From: Neorhizobium galegae bv. orientalis str. HAMBI 540
GTDB lineage: Bacteria > Pseudomonadota > Alphaproteobacteria > Rhizobiales > Rhizobiaceae
Direction of reading: 5' to 3'
Length of the DNA stretch: 64,000 bases
NCBI RefSeq assembly: GCF_000731315.1
Contig: NZ_HG938354.1
Location: 992,001-1,056,000 of the forward strand
Part shown: positions 52,404 through 61,388 of the stretch, one piece after another
Numbering within the stretch: the stretch's first letter is position 1
Layout: the number at the start of each line of letters is the position of its first letter
Position numbers and translations under genes: made by a program
The notes under the pieces: model-generated
The model's database searches: none
Told to the model about the DNA's origin: nothing
What the model saw: the letters and a program-made list of their open reading frames with translations, nothing else

Positions 52404-52687
52404 ACTCCACATCAGATGCGTATGGTGGTTTATCCGCACCGTTGCTCAACGGCCTCCACAAAATCTATGAGGAACTGACGATCGTTCGTCGAAAGCAGGA
52501 TGGACGTCAGTGCGTTCGACAGGCCCCGCCCGACATGACGGGCCTTCTCCTATTACGAGCCAATTGGGCCGATGGCCCCATCAGTCGGGGGTATATAAGG
52601 CGTGAGGCAAGTCGTGGTGCTAGGACGCATGGAGAAGTTCGAGTGTGGGAATCCGCAAGATAATATTCTAGAAACCGACTTATTCTA
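52404..52687. other. Intergenic region with no recognised gene
   Basis: About 280 bases without a convincing gene. Confidence 0.4.
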
Positions 52688-52712
52688 GGAACAATTTCCT
52701 CTTTCGCTCATT
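52688..52712 (+). promoter_or_regulatory. Candidate EcfG-type promoter
   Basis: GGAAC (52688-52692), 18 bases, TT (52711-52712), 76 bases upstream of the exported small-protein gene. Confidence 0.35.
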
Positions 52713-52788
52713 GAGTTGCGCCGACCAGTGATTGGTCTTCGGCCCAGGAGATTCGGTCGTGAAGACGGCCGTCAAAGGAAGAAACATC

Positions 52789-53124
52789 ATGAAAATCGCT
52801 ACCCTCGCTATCGCCGCTGTAATGTCGGCCACATCGATCGGTACCACAGCTTTGGCACAGACAGCCGCGGCGTCATCGCCAATGGTGGCTAATGATATGG
52901 TCACGGTCGTTCTTGTCAGTGAAGCGAACAAGAGCTCGGACGCCACCACGCAGGTGCCTGACATGTATCGCAAACCAAGCAGCGACACCGTCTCGAAGGC
53001 TCAGTCGATGCTCAAGAAGGACGCCGCGCTGATGAAGAACCTTGAAGGCAAAAAGGTTCAGATGGAGAATGTCGTCGGCATCGAGACAGCCGCGAACGGC
53101 GGCAAAGTCGTCTACGTCAAGTAA
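52789..53124 (+). CDS. Small exported protein
   Basis: A 111-residue protein with a signal peptide (MKIATLAIAAVMSATSIG, cleavage near ALA-QT). The mature part (TVVLVSEANKSSDATTQVPDMYRKPSS, SKAQSMLKKDAALMKNLEGKKVQMENVVGIE) is charged with no known domain. ATG 52789 follows AAGGAAGAA. It has a candidate stress promoter and its own terminator. Confidence 0.75.
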   Translation: MKIATLAIAAVMSATSIGTTALAQTAAASSPMVANDMVTVVLVSEANKSSDATTQVPDMYRKPSSDTVSKAQSMLKKDAALMKNLEGKKVQMENVVGIETAANGGKVVYVK

Positions 53125-53139
53125 ACCCTTCGCTTCCAG

Positions 53140-53170
53140 AGATGGCCCCGTCGGGGCCATCTTCCTTTGC
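53140..53170 (+). terminator. Rho-independent terminator
   Basis: Stem AGATGGCCCCG / CGGGGCCATCT with a one- to two-base loop, then TCCTTT. It lies 16 bases after the exported-protein stop. Confidence 0.8.
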
Positions 53171-53565
53171 GCGATCTGACGATCAAGCATTTGGTTAGCG
53201 AGGTGACATCGCACAGACGGGCGGTGGCGGCTGGCCATTCGAGATATCCTCGAGCCACCTCTTCAGACAGCATCATGTGCAATGACGTTAACCGGCCTCA
53301 CATTCGATCTGGTGCCTGTAGGACAGTGAGACCCGCGTGTCCGGAGTGGAGTGGGTGACCTATATGAGCATAGCCCGGCGGCGCCTGTGCCCCCGCCGAC
53401 GTCGGCACCAGTGTAGGTGGTGCCTCAGGTTTTCAGATCAGCACTTATGACCCGTCGGGTTGCCGCTACGCACTTATTCCAGCCATCGTATGACCAGATC
53501 CTATTCGGCGTGGCTTCGGGCTTTCCACTCTCCAAGCGCGGTTCGCTGGTAGATAGATAAATCCG
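53171..53565. other. Intergenic region with no recognised gene
   Basis: About 395 bases; open frames are short and lack recognisable motifs. Confidence 0.45.
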
Positions 53566-55569
53566 TCAGGCAGCTTCCGGCGAGTGGCGCTTCAACAGTT
53601 CATGGACGCTGCTGATAGGGAGAGGCTTTCCGAACAGGTAGCCTTGTATTTCGCTACAGCCCTGTTCTCTTACCCGGTTCAATTGATCGCTCGTCTCGAC
53701 ACCTTCGGCAGTGGTCGTGATCCCGAGACTTGCCCCCAGATCGACGACGGCCTTCACGATGGCAGCGCAATCCTTGGAGTTTCCAAGTTCGCGAATGAAG
53801 GATTGGTCGATCTTGATCTTGTCAAATGGAAAGAGCCGCAGATAGCTCAATGATGAGTATCCGGTACCGAAGTCGTCCATCGCAATCCGCACCCCGAGGC
53901 TCCTGATATGGTGCAGCGTTGCCAAGGCCGTGTCGTTGTCGGTCAGCAGAACCGATTCAGTGATCTCGAGTTCAAGCCGAGATGCTGGTAGCCCCGCATC
54001 GCCAAGCGCGGAGACGACGGTGTGGGCAAGCGTCTGGCTCTTGAACTGGAGCGGGGAAAGGTTGACGGCCACGCCGATATCGGCCGGCCAACTCGCGGCG
54101 TCTTTGCAGGCCTGACGCAAGACCCATTCCCCAATGGGCACGATCATCCCGGTTTCCTCCGCCAGCGGGATGAACTCAACCGGCGAAACCAGACCGCGTT
54201 CAGGGTGATGCCAACGCAGCAGGGCCTCGAACCCAACAACCTGTTCGGTTATCGTGTCCACCTGCGGCTGATAGTAGAGCTCGAATTGATTGCTTTCGAG
54301 GGCCTGCTGGAGCACAGTTTCAAGATCACGACGCGCTTGCCTGTCGGCATCCATCACGGTTTCGAAGAAGCAAAAGGTGCCGCGGCCCATCGCCTTTGCC
54401 TTATACAAAGCCGTGTCGGCATGCCGCAAAAGCGAGTCGCCCATGTCGCCGTCGTCCGGAGCCATCGAAATGCCGATGCTGACGCCAATGCGAACGGATT
54501 TTCCATCGATAATGAAAGCCTTGTCGACAACGTCAATAATCCGCTGAGCCAGGGATGAAGCCTGGTCTCTGCTTTGGACATCGGTCTGGAAGATAACGAA
54601 TTCATCGCCGCCGAGGCGCGCGATGCTGTCGCCGTCACGTAAACAGTCCGTCAGCCTGTCTGCAACCGCTTTGAGCAGGAGATCGCCCACGGCATGCCCC
54701 AGGCTGTCATTTACCTCCTTGAATCGGTCCAGATCCAAACATAACAAGGAGCTTGTCTTCCCGCTGACTGCGAGCTCCCTGTCGATCTTCTCGCGTAACA
54801 GCGTTCGATTGGGCAATCCTGTCAGCGGGTCGTGGCCAGCCATATATTTGATTTGCTCGTCCGCGCGCACCGCGTCGGTGACATCTTCGTGCGCTGCGAC
54901 ATATCCACCGTTTTCCATGGGACTGTGTGAGATCTTTATGACCCTCCCGTCCATCAGCGATATGTTCTGACTTGCCACTGCCCGTTTCAGGGCGGCTTCG
55001 GCTACAACATCGAAATAGGTTTCACGATGGGCGGGCGCATTGCCCACAGTCACACGATGGTCGAGAATCTGCTGCAATGGTGTACCCGGTCGGGTCAGTT
55101 GCTCCGGCAAACTGTACAAGCGCGAGTACGCCGCGTTGCACAGCATCAGATTTTTGTCCGCGTCGAACATGCACAACCCGTGAGGCATGTTGGCCAAAGT
55201 CGTATCGAAAAGGTTGGTCTGTTCGGAAAGCTCTTTTTTTATCGCCGCGTGCGCTGATATATCCTTGCACTGGATCAACCAGTGGCCCTCGGACACGGGG
55301 GTGGAAGTCAAGGATAGGAGTCCGTTGCCGACTTCTATTTCCTGCTGCAGCGATTTCTGTTCGGTGACCAAGTGTGTCAACCAAAGCCTAGCTTGGGTAT
55401 GGGCAGGCATCTGCTCAGCGATCGCCTTTGCATCCATTCCCATAGTCAGTTCCGGAATTTGCAGCAGTTGCGACAGGCGATTGTTTACCACCAGCACCCG
55501 CAGATCCGAATCCAGAAGCGCGATGCCTTGAGCGATGTTGGCGAAAATGACCTCGAAGGGGGTAAGCAT
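53566..55569 (-). CDS. PAS-GGDEF-EAL cyclic di-GMP protein
   Basis: A 667-residue soluble protein: two N-terminal PAS_7-like domains (IFANIAQGIALLDSDLRVLVVNNRLSQLL and LANMPHGLCMFDADKNLMLCNAAYSRL), a GGDEF domain with intact ARLGGDEFVIF and an RDGD inhibition site five residues before it, and an EAL domain (FEALLRWHHPERGLVSPVEFIP, EITESVLL, DDFGTGYSSLSYL). Both synthesis and breakdown of c-di-GMP are possible. ATG 55569 is preferred over a longer open frame. It is the second c-di-GMP protein in the window. Confidence 0.9.
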   Translation of the reverse strand: MLTPFEVIFANIAQGIALLDSDLRVLVVNNRLSQLLQIPELTMGMDAKAIAEQMPAHTQARLWLTHLVTEQKSLQQEIEVGNGLLSLTSTPVSEGHWLIQCKDISAHAAIKKELSEQTNLFDTTLANMPHGLCMFDADKNLMLCNAAYSRLYSLPEQLTRPGTPLQQILDHRVTVGNAPAHRETYFDVVAEAALKRAVASQNISLMDGRVIKISHSPMENGGYVAAHEDVTDAVRADEQIKYMAGHDPLTGLPNRTLLREKIDRELAVSGKTSSLLCLDLDRFKEVNDSLGHAVGDLLLKAVADRLTDCLRDGDSIARLGGDEFVIFQTDVQSRDQASSLAQRIIDVVDKAFIIDGKSVRIGVSIGISMAPDDGDMGDSLLRHADTALYKAKAMGRGTFCFFETVMDADRQARRDLETVLQQALESNQFELYYQPQVDTITEQVVGFEALLRWHHPERGLVSPVEFIPLAEETGMIVPIGEWVLRQACKDAASWPADIGVAVNLSPLQFKSQTLAHTVVSALGDAGLPASRLELEITESVLLTDNDTALATLHHIRSLGVRIAMDDFGTGYSSLSYLRLFPFDKIKIDQSFIRELGNSKDCAAIVKAVVDLGASLGITTTAEGVETSDQLNRVREQGCSEIQGYLFGKPLPISSVHELLKRHSPEAA

Positions 55570-55738
55570 GTTCCATCCTCTGCTCTCTGGAGCATACACA
55601 TGTATGTGGTGTAGGGCGAGCCGAATGCAACGAGGCTCCATAGGGCCGTCATTCCTTCGGTCACGTACCTCGTGCGCATATTGCCCCAAGCGCGCATGAT
55701 GACCTGTTATGACCGAAGGGAGCCGCGCGCTATTAGGA

Positions 55739-56608
55739 TCATTCAGTTTCCTTGACCTCGACCGCAACATCCATTGTCATGAAGGCGTCCGTGCTGCCCA
55801 CAAAGCTTCCTGAAACCGGTACGACGTGCGCGATATCGCGGCTTGCCGCGACAGGAATGAGGTTTGCACCGCCCAAGCTTCGGTTGGTTGGATCGAATGT
55901 TATCCAGCCTGCTCCTGGGACAAAGATTTCCGCCCACGCATGGGTCGAGCCGCTGTCCGTCGACCCGCCAAGCGTGCGGTCCGGGTTGAAGATGTAGCCG
56001 GAAACAATCCGGGCACCGAAGCCTAAGCTACGTGCCGCCTCGGCGAACAGAACGGCGAGGTCCCGGCAAGAGCCCCATCCGCGTTCGAGGGTGGCCAGTG
56101 GCGCCTGCGTGCCTTCTTCTTCCCGACTCTGATAGGAGATGGACGAAGCGATGCCAAGGCTGATGTCTTTCAGGAGGGACAGTGTATCCGTCGGGTCTGC
56201 AGCGACGAAGCCCCGCACCCAGGCTCGGAGCTTATTATCGACATCGTTATATTGCTGCGCTGCTAGCGCCCCGAGATCCGTCCATTCGCCGTCAGCGTAG
56301 TGGAATGGATAGTTGATCGCGGAAGCGGCGATGTCGAACACCGGCCACGCCACTGCGGTCAGGTCAACGGTTGCCAAGCTATCGACTAGGAGGCTATCGG
56401 TAGGGGATTGGAACGTCGCCAAAGCAATCGCGTTCCCGAAGACATCGTTGGACCAACGGAGCTGCGCCTCGGGAGAAATCGATATGGTATGGTTTAACAG
56501 CCTCACCTCACGCCCCTCCCGCGGCCTGAGCATAAGGCGGTGAGGCGACAGCGACACCTTCTCTCGATAGCCATAGGTCGTGCGGTGATGAATGGTTAGG
56601 ACTGGCAT
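55739..56608 (-). CDS. Transglutaminase-like cysteine protease family protein
   Basis: A 289-residue protein: an N-terminal beta domain (HHRTTYGYREKVSLSPHRLMLRPREG) and a transglutaminase core with catalytic Cys (WGSCRDLAVLFAEAAR), His (STHAWAEIFVPG) and Asp (TFDPTN). Soluble bacterial members are often found with proteasome-like or peptide-ligase genes; function uncertain. The frame also opens one codon earlier (56611, ATGATG). No signal peptide. Confidence 0.88.
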   Translation of the reverse strand: MPVLTIHHRTTYGYREKVSLSPHRLMLRPREGREVRLLNHTISISPEAQLRWSNDVFGNAIALATFQSPTDSLLVDSLATVDLTAVAWPVFDIAASAINYPFHYADGEWTDLGALAAQQYNDVDNKLRAWVRGFVAADPTDTLSLLKDISLGIASSISYQSREEEGTQAPLATLERGWGSCRDLAVLFAEAARSLGFGARIVSGYIFNPDRTLGGSTDSGSTHAWAEIFVPGAGWITFDPTNRSLGGANLIPVAASRDIAHVVPVSGSFVGSTDAFMTMDVAVEVKETE

Positions 56609-56805
56609 CAAATAACTCTCCTACGGCCACATCAGGGAGGATATCCCTCGAAACCGCCCCGTGCGCTCCACACGGAGTATTCACCTTGTAATTGTAGAAC
56701 TTAGGGCCATATTTGTACAGGTAGCAGGTTCAGAACGCCTTGACGTTACTATAGAAAAGGGCGCCGATCTCAAGCGATCGCCGTCCACAGCCGCGAGGAT
56801 GGCAC

Positions 56806-57069
56806 ATGAGCCTAACATTCCCCAATACAAGCCGAAGTTTTGACGAAATTCGCAACGTTGTCCGCTTTACCGGCTACGACGGCATGTTCGAGGTCAAATT
56901 TTTCGTGGACGCAACCGCTCTGGTGAAAACAGCGGCAAGCAAGGTATCGGAAGCGGATTGCCTCCGCGCCTTTGACGCTGCACGCGCCCGGATTCAGGTG
57001 GCTGCGACGAGGCTCTACAGCCCCAAGCGCGGAACGATCTACACACTCTCGGCCGCGGATTTGGTCTAG
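56806..57069 (+). CDS. DUF1488 small protein
   Basis: An 87-residue protein with the DUF1488 pattern: LTFPNTSRSFDEIRNVVRFTGYDGMFEVKFFVD, then AFDAARARIQVAATRLYS. Common in Rhizobiales, function unknown. Stands alone after a decayed region. Confidence 0.8.
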   Translation: MSLTFPNTSRSFDEIRNVVRFTGYDGMFEVKFFVDATALVKTAASKVSEADCLRAFDAARARIQVAATRLYSPKRGTIYTLSAADLV

Positions 57070-57686
57070 CAAGGCTGCTTCCTGAAGTTATCGGTGGACG
57101 TTCGACAAGAAAGATCACTTCATGAACCCTCTCAGCTTTCCGGCTGGAGCAGGGCCATCCGCCAGATATTTCGAGCCGAAGGAGACGTAGGGTCGCTCAA
57201 TGTAAGGGTGGAGGCCGGAATAGGGCCATGGGGCGATGGTAACCTAAATGGGGGTGTTGAGGCGTTGACTATCGCTGAAGCGGACATTCAGGGTACAAAC
57301 CTGGACATTCTGGGACCTTGGTTCTCGTTCCGCCCACCCAACGGCCGAACTATGGATAACGTCCGGCTGTGAGCTAGTCTGGCAGCGTGCAAACCTGGGC
57401 TGCGTCCCACAGGCTTCAATCCCCTCCGTTGCAAAACATCATCTTCCCTTCCGTTAATGTAGATCAAATTGTGCCGAAGCAGTCTATGCTACTTCCGATA
57501 GAGGATCGGAGTGCAAGATGGAACGTCTAGTATTTGAGCGAAACATCGGCGGAAAGAGGTATCGAATCTGCGTTCGATCAAGACCGTTCGGTGCCGCGGT
57601 GGTTACCTACCAAGTGTCACGCGCGCTCATCCGCACTCTCAAATCTGCGAGTAGACGGTGCAAGGTCTTTCGCCTATCGATTGCTC
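57070..57686. other. Region with no recognised gene
   Basis: About 615 bases. A plus-strand frame (VERLVFERNIGGKRYRICVRSRPFG, from 57518) may be a remnant of a small gene; it runs in another frame into the MNT-HEPN gene. Nothing else is readable. Confidence 0.4.
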
Positions 57687-58595
57687 ATGAAGTCGTCGAT
57701 CGATCATATACCGCTCCGCAAACAACGCGAACTCGGCAGGGTTCTGGAAATCTTGCATGAGGAATTCGAGGACGCGCTGAAAGAGGGGACGGCCGGCTTC
57801 AAGAAGCGCGGCCGGATCCTGAAGATCATCCTGTTCGGCTCCTACGCCAAGGGTGGATGGGTCGACGAGCCGTTCACTACGAAAGGCTATCGCTCCGACT
57901 TCGATTTGCTCGTCATCGTCAACGACCGCAGGCTCTGCGAATTCGCCAAGTACTGGTACAAGGCCGCCGACCGGCTGATCCGCGACAAGTCGATCGAGAC
58001 CCCGGTAAGCTTCATCGTTCATACCAGGCGCGAGGTGAACACCTACCTGAAGGAGGGGCAGTACTTCTTTGCCGACATCCGCAAGGACGGCATCGTCCTT
58101 TATGAACTGGATGATGAGCCGCTTGCGGAGCCGCAGGAGCTCTCGCCGGCGGATCGACTGAAGATTGCTCGAGAGCATTTTGAACAGAGGTTCACGGCAG
58201 CAAAACGTTTCCTAGAAATGGCTTATTTGGCGATGGAGCGCACGTATTTCGAACATGCCGCCTTCGAGTTACACCAGTCGCTCGAGCAGACCTATTCTTG
58301 TGTCCTCCTTACCCTCACGAATTACGGCCCACCTTCGCACAACATCAAGTTCCTGCGCTCGCTTGCCGAGGAGCAGGACCGGCGTCTGGCCGCGGCGTTC
58401 CCTCGCGATCAGCATCGGGAGCGCGCCTGGTTCAACACATTGAACGAAGCCTATGTGAAGGCGCGGTACTCGAAACATTACGAAATCAGCGTGGAGGCGC
58501 TGATCTGGCTCGGAGAGCGGACCGCGCTGCTTCTCGATCTGGTCCACGACGTATGCACGGAGCACCTCAAAATGCTTGAGCGGAATTGTGGCTAG
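57687..58595 (+). CDS. MNT-HEPN fusion protein
   Basis: A 302-residue protein joining a minimal nucleotidyltransferase (GSYAKGGWVDEP at 51-62, with metal-binding Asp71 and Asp73 in SDFDLLV) and a C-terminal HEPN domain whose R-x3-H signature reads KARYSKHYE near residue 270. In separate-gene pairs MNT is an antitoxin that AMPylates the HEPN RNase; here both are one chain. ATG 57687 is chosen at the start of conserved sequence within a longer frame. No separate toxin gene adjoins. May be self-regulated or act in stress or phage defence (inference). Confidence 0.82.
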   Translation: MKSSIDHIPLRKQRELGRVLEILHEEFEDALKEGTAGFKKRGRILKIILFGSYAKGGWVDEPFTTKGYRSDFDLLVIVNDRRLCEFAKYWYKAADRLIRDKSIETPVSFIVHTRREVNTYLKEGQYFFADIRKDGIVLYELDDEPLAEPQELSPADRLKIAREHFEQRFTAAKRFLEMAYLAMERTYFEHAAFELHQSLEQTYSCVLLTLTNYGPPSHNIKFLRSLAEEQDRRLAAAFPRDQHRERAWFNTLNEAYVKARYSKHYEISVEALIWLGERTALLLDLVHDVCTEHLKMLERNCG

Positions 58596-58639
58596 CGAAT
58601 TATCAGTCGGAGAATGGAGGTCCAAAACCGACCGCCTTG

Positions 58640-60195
58640 AGATCCCATCAGGGGTGAGTAGCGGCCTGCACCGTGGCAGAGTGAGGTCGCTAGAAAACTC
58701 TCTGGAGGCCAACCATGCCGAAGACAGCAGATCAATCTCAAGCGCAAACCGCTACTCTCGTCGATCTTGGCGCAATTTTCGTCTCGTTGGAATTGAGTAA
58801 ATCGACTTGGCTGGTGACGGCACTGTCACCGTGTAGCGAGAAGATGTCCCGCTACACCGTCACCGGAGGCGACATCGCCGGCCTGTTCTCGTGCTTCGCT
58901 GAGCTTCGCCTGAAGGCCAAACGGCGAAAGAGTATGCTTTACCCAATGGTGGTGATTCAAGAGGCCGGGCTGGATGGCTTCTGGCTGGGACGAATGCTGA
59001 GCAAGGAAGCTTGGATCGAGAGCCATATTGTAGAAGCCGCATCGATTGCCATGCCGCGCCGGCACCGCCGAGCGAAAACAGATCGCATCGATGGCGAAAC
59101 GCTGATCCGCGCTTTGATTGCATGGAAGCGCGGCGAGCCCCGCGCCTGCTCGATGGTCAAGCTTCTCACCGCCGAAGAAGAGGACAACCGACGGATTGGG
59201 CGGGAACGGAAAACTCTGATTGCCGAACGCGTCTTCCACGTCAATCGCATCAAGGGACTGCTCTTCACGCAAGGAATAAGGGAGTACGAACCCGTCAATC
59301 GAGATCGGCGGCAGCGTCTGGACGAGCTTCGAACTGGCGATGGGCGTCCGCTATCAAAACACCTGAAGGCCGAAGTCTGCAGAGAACTTGATCGCCTGGA
59401 ATTGTTGCTCACACAAATCAAGGCTGTAGAAGCAGAGCGAGACGCCTTGATCGTGCGCGAGACGTCAGAGACACCGAAGGAAGCGACCGCCCTTTTGGGC
59501 ATCAAAGGAATAGGGCCAGAATTCGCTACGATACTCTACACCGAAGGCCTATTCCGACACTTCGACAACCGACGCCAAATCGCATCGTACGCAGGCCTTG
59601 CCCCCTCCCCTTGGCAAAGCGGTAACGTCAATCGCGAACAGGGTGTGTCTAAGGCGGGAAATCCGCGTTTACGAGCAACCATGGTCGAGCTCGCCTGGCT
59701 TTGGTTGCGACATCAACCAAAATCGACGCTAGCGATATGGTTCAAAGAGCGCATCGCTCAAAACGCCGGCCGCTTAAAGACGCCGATGGTCGTGGCGCTC
59801 GCGCGTAAGCTGCTCGTGGCTCTCTGGAAGTATGTGAGTTCCGGCGTCGTGATCGAAGGTGCGATCATGAAAACCGCCTGAAGCCGGACGTGCCTATAAC
59901 GAAAATTCGAATCCTCAGGGCCTGATCAGTCCTGACGGATCCAGGTGAACGGACCGGGAATCCCTTTGGCCTTTGAATGCCGATCTTGAGTTTGGTCCCG
60001 TTCTCCTGAGCCCGTGCCCGTCGAATGCGGGATAATGGTGCAGCCGCCAAGAGTGGCGACCGGATGTGAGGTTGTACAGGCCCGAGAACCGGGCCGGTAA
60101 TTGCTATGGGCTCAGACCGCGGATCCGCTTACCAAGGAGAAATTCGATGCCACTTGGATGAACAATTGACAAAAGACCTGATGTGATGGGATCCG
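58640..60195 (+). mobile_element. IS110-family insertion sequence, apparently intact
   Basis: The transposase gene is flanked by imperfect subterminal repeats: GATCCCATCAGG near 58641 and CTGATGTGATGGGATC near 60179-60194. Ends are approximate; IS110 elements lack clear terminal repeats. Confidence 0.6.
58715..59881 (+). CDS. IS110-family transposase
   Basis: A 388-residue DEDD transposase: N-terminal RuvC-like part (VSLELSKSTWLVTA; RAKTDRIDGETLIRAL) and C-terminal Transposase_20 part (LLGIKGIGPEFATILYTEGLF; IASYAGLAPSPWQSG; GNPRLRATMVELAWLWLRHQP with catalytic Ser region). It is complete, unlike the IS110 remnant at 25606, and differs from it in sequence. AGAAAACTCTCTGGAGG precedes the ATG. 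Confidence 0.92.
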   Translation: MPKTADQSQAQTATLVDLGAIFVSLELSKSTWLVTALSPCSEKMSRYTVTGGDIAGLFSCFAELRLKAKRRKSMLYPMVVIQEAGLDGFWLGRMLSKEAWIESHIVEAASIAMPRRHRRAKTDRIDGETLIRALIAWKRGEPRACSMVKLLTAEEEDNRRIGRERKTLIAERVFHVNRIKGLLFTQGIREYEPVNRDRRQRLDELRTGDGRPLSKHLKAEVCRELDRLELLLTQIKAVEAERDALIVRETSETPKEATALLGIKGIGPEFATILYTEGLFRHFDNRRQIASYAGLAPSPWQSGNVNREQGVSKAGNPRLRATMVELAWLWLRHQPKSTLAIWFKERIAQNAGRLKTPMVVALARKLLVALWKYVSSGVVIEGAIMKTA

Positions 60196-60330
60196 AACCG
60201 CGGGCCACCCCGGCCGGAAAGCGGACGCGGAAAGGAAATCAAGTAGTTGCCCGCGAGCCCGGCCTATTGGCCTCTTGCTTCCGGTACGCCAATAGCATAC
60301 CATTGATGTGACGAGAAGAAGGCTGCTACG

Positions 60331-60609
60331 ATGACGACGGTCGAGAAGATTACAATTGCACTGACACCTGAGATGGCGGGATTTGTGCGAAGCGCGGTCG
60401 ATGCTGGCGAATATGCGTCGACGAGCGAAGCCATCCGCGACGCCGTGCGTGAGTGGAAGGAAAGACGGGATTTGCTTGGTTTTACAGTCGAGGATCTGCG
60501 AGCGCTTGTTCAGGAGGGTATCGACAGCGGACCGAGTTCGCGTTCGACGATGGCAGAGGTGAAAGCTGCCGCGCGCCATCGCTTTGAACCTTCACGACGC
60601 GAAAGCTAA
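60331..60609 (+). CDS. parD: ParD-type antitoxin
   Basis: A 92-residue ribbon-helix-helix antitoxin: KITIALTPEMAGFVRSAVDAGEYASTSEAIRDAVREWK, the CopG/ParD pattern, with a C-terminal toxin-binding part. ATG 60331 follows AGAAGAAGG. It is followed by parE two bases later. Confidence 0.93.
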   Translation: MTTVEKITIALTPEMAGFVRSAVDAGEYASTSEAIRDAVREWKERRDLLGFTVEDLRALVQEGIDSGPSSRSTMAEVKAAARHRFEPSRRES

Positions 60610-60611
60610 CT

Positions 60612-60905
60612 GTGCTTTCTATTGTCCGCACAGACCGTGCCGATGAGGACCTGATCGAAATCTGGTCCTACATTGCCGTTGAAAACATAGTCGCAGCTGA
60701 TCGAGTTCTCGATGCGATTGAGGCGCGCTGGCAGCATCTCGCACGACACCCTTACTCGGGAGTGGCGCGCGACGACATTGCGCCGGGTATTCGGCATCTG
60801 GTCTCAGGCGAGTATCTTACTCTTTATCGGCTCACCGGCGGCGCAGTCGAAATCATCCGCGTGCTGCACGGGCGCCGGAAGATCTCCTCCCAAGTCGTTG
60901 TTTAA
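60612..60905 (+). CDS. parE: ParE-type toxin
   Basis: A 97-residue RelE/ParE-fold protein: IVRTDRADEDLIEIWSYIAVEN, HPYSGVARDDIAPGIRHLVSGEYLTLYRL, IIRVLHGRRKI. GTG start at 60612, two bases after parD. ParE toxins inhibit DNA gyrase. Intact. Confidence 0.92.
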   Translation: MLSIVRTDRADEDLIEIWSYIAVENIVAADRVLDAIEARWQHLARHPYSGVARDDIAPGIRHLVSGEYLTLYRLTGGAVEIIRVLHGRRKISSQVVV

Positions 60906-61016
60906 GGGGTGGCCTGTCAAGCGTGGCTACGGGCGCGAAACCACAAAGCGACATCGCACGGTTGGCATACGCGATTTATGGAACTTTCTTAATAGATTGA
61001 TGGCTGGCTTAGCTTT

Positions 61017-61253
61017 TTAATAGGTCGGGGTAGTCCTCTTCGCACTCATTCGCAGATGTTGTCGAAAGAAGTTTCTGAATTCGCGAATGCCGCCGAATCC
61101 CAATGCGGTGGAAACGCGCAAAACGGTTGAAGGGGAGACCGAGCAGAGTCGAGCAACGGATGCAGCCGTGCCAAAGGCAACGACATCCGGCCTTGCAAGC
61201 ATCGCCCTCGCGACGAGCTCCTGTTGCGTCGGGAGAATCAGTCGATTTGCCAC
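61017..61253 (-). pseudogene. RpiR-family regulator, N-terminal fragment
   Basis: The frame reads LPTQQELVARAMLARPDVVAFGTAASVARLCSVSPSTVLRVSTALGFGGIREF, the HTH of MurR/RpiR sugar regulators, and ends at 61017 after unrelated residues. The SIS sugar-binding domain is missing. It follows the sugar ABC genes on the same strand and may have been their regulator. Confidence 0.72.
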
Positions 61254-61354
61254 GACCCACTGTTTGAGATCAATTTAGGTCTGCTGGTCGCCCTGTGCCC
61301 AAACGTTCTGCCATTGAAAATCTCTGACGTGGAGTGGCTGACAAAGGGATGGTA

Positions 61355-61377
61355 GGACGCGCGCCCCTGGCGCGTCC
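61355..61377. repeat. Inverted repeat at the end of the sugar ABC operon
   Basis: Stem GGACGCGC / GCGCGTCC with a 7-base loop, 12 bases beyond the ATPase stop. It lacks a T run on the minus strand, so termination is uncertain. Confidence 0.5.
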
Positions 61378-61388
61378 TTCTGTTGCTC

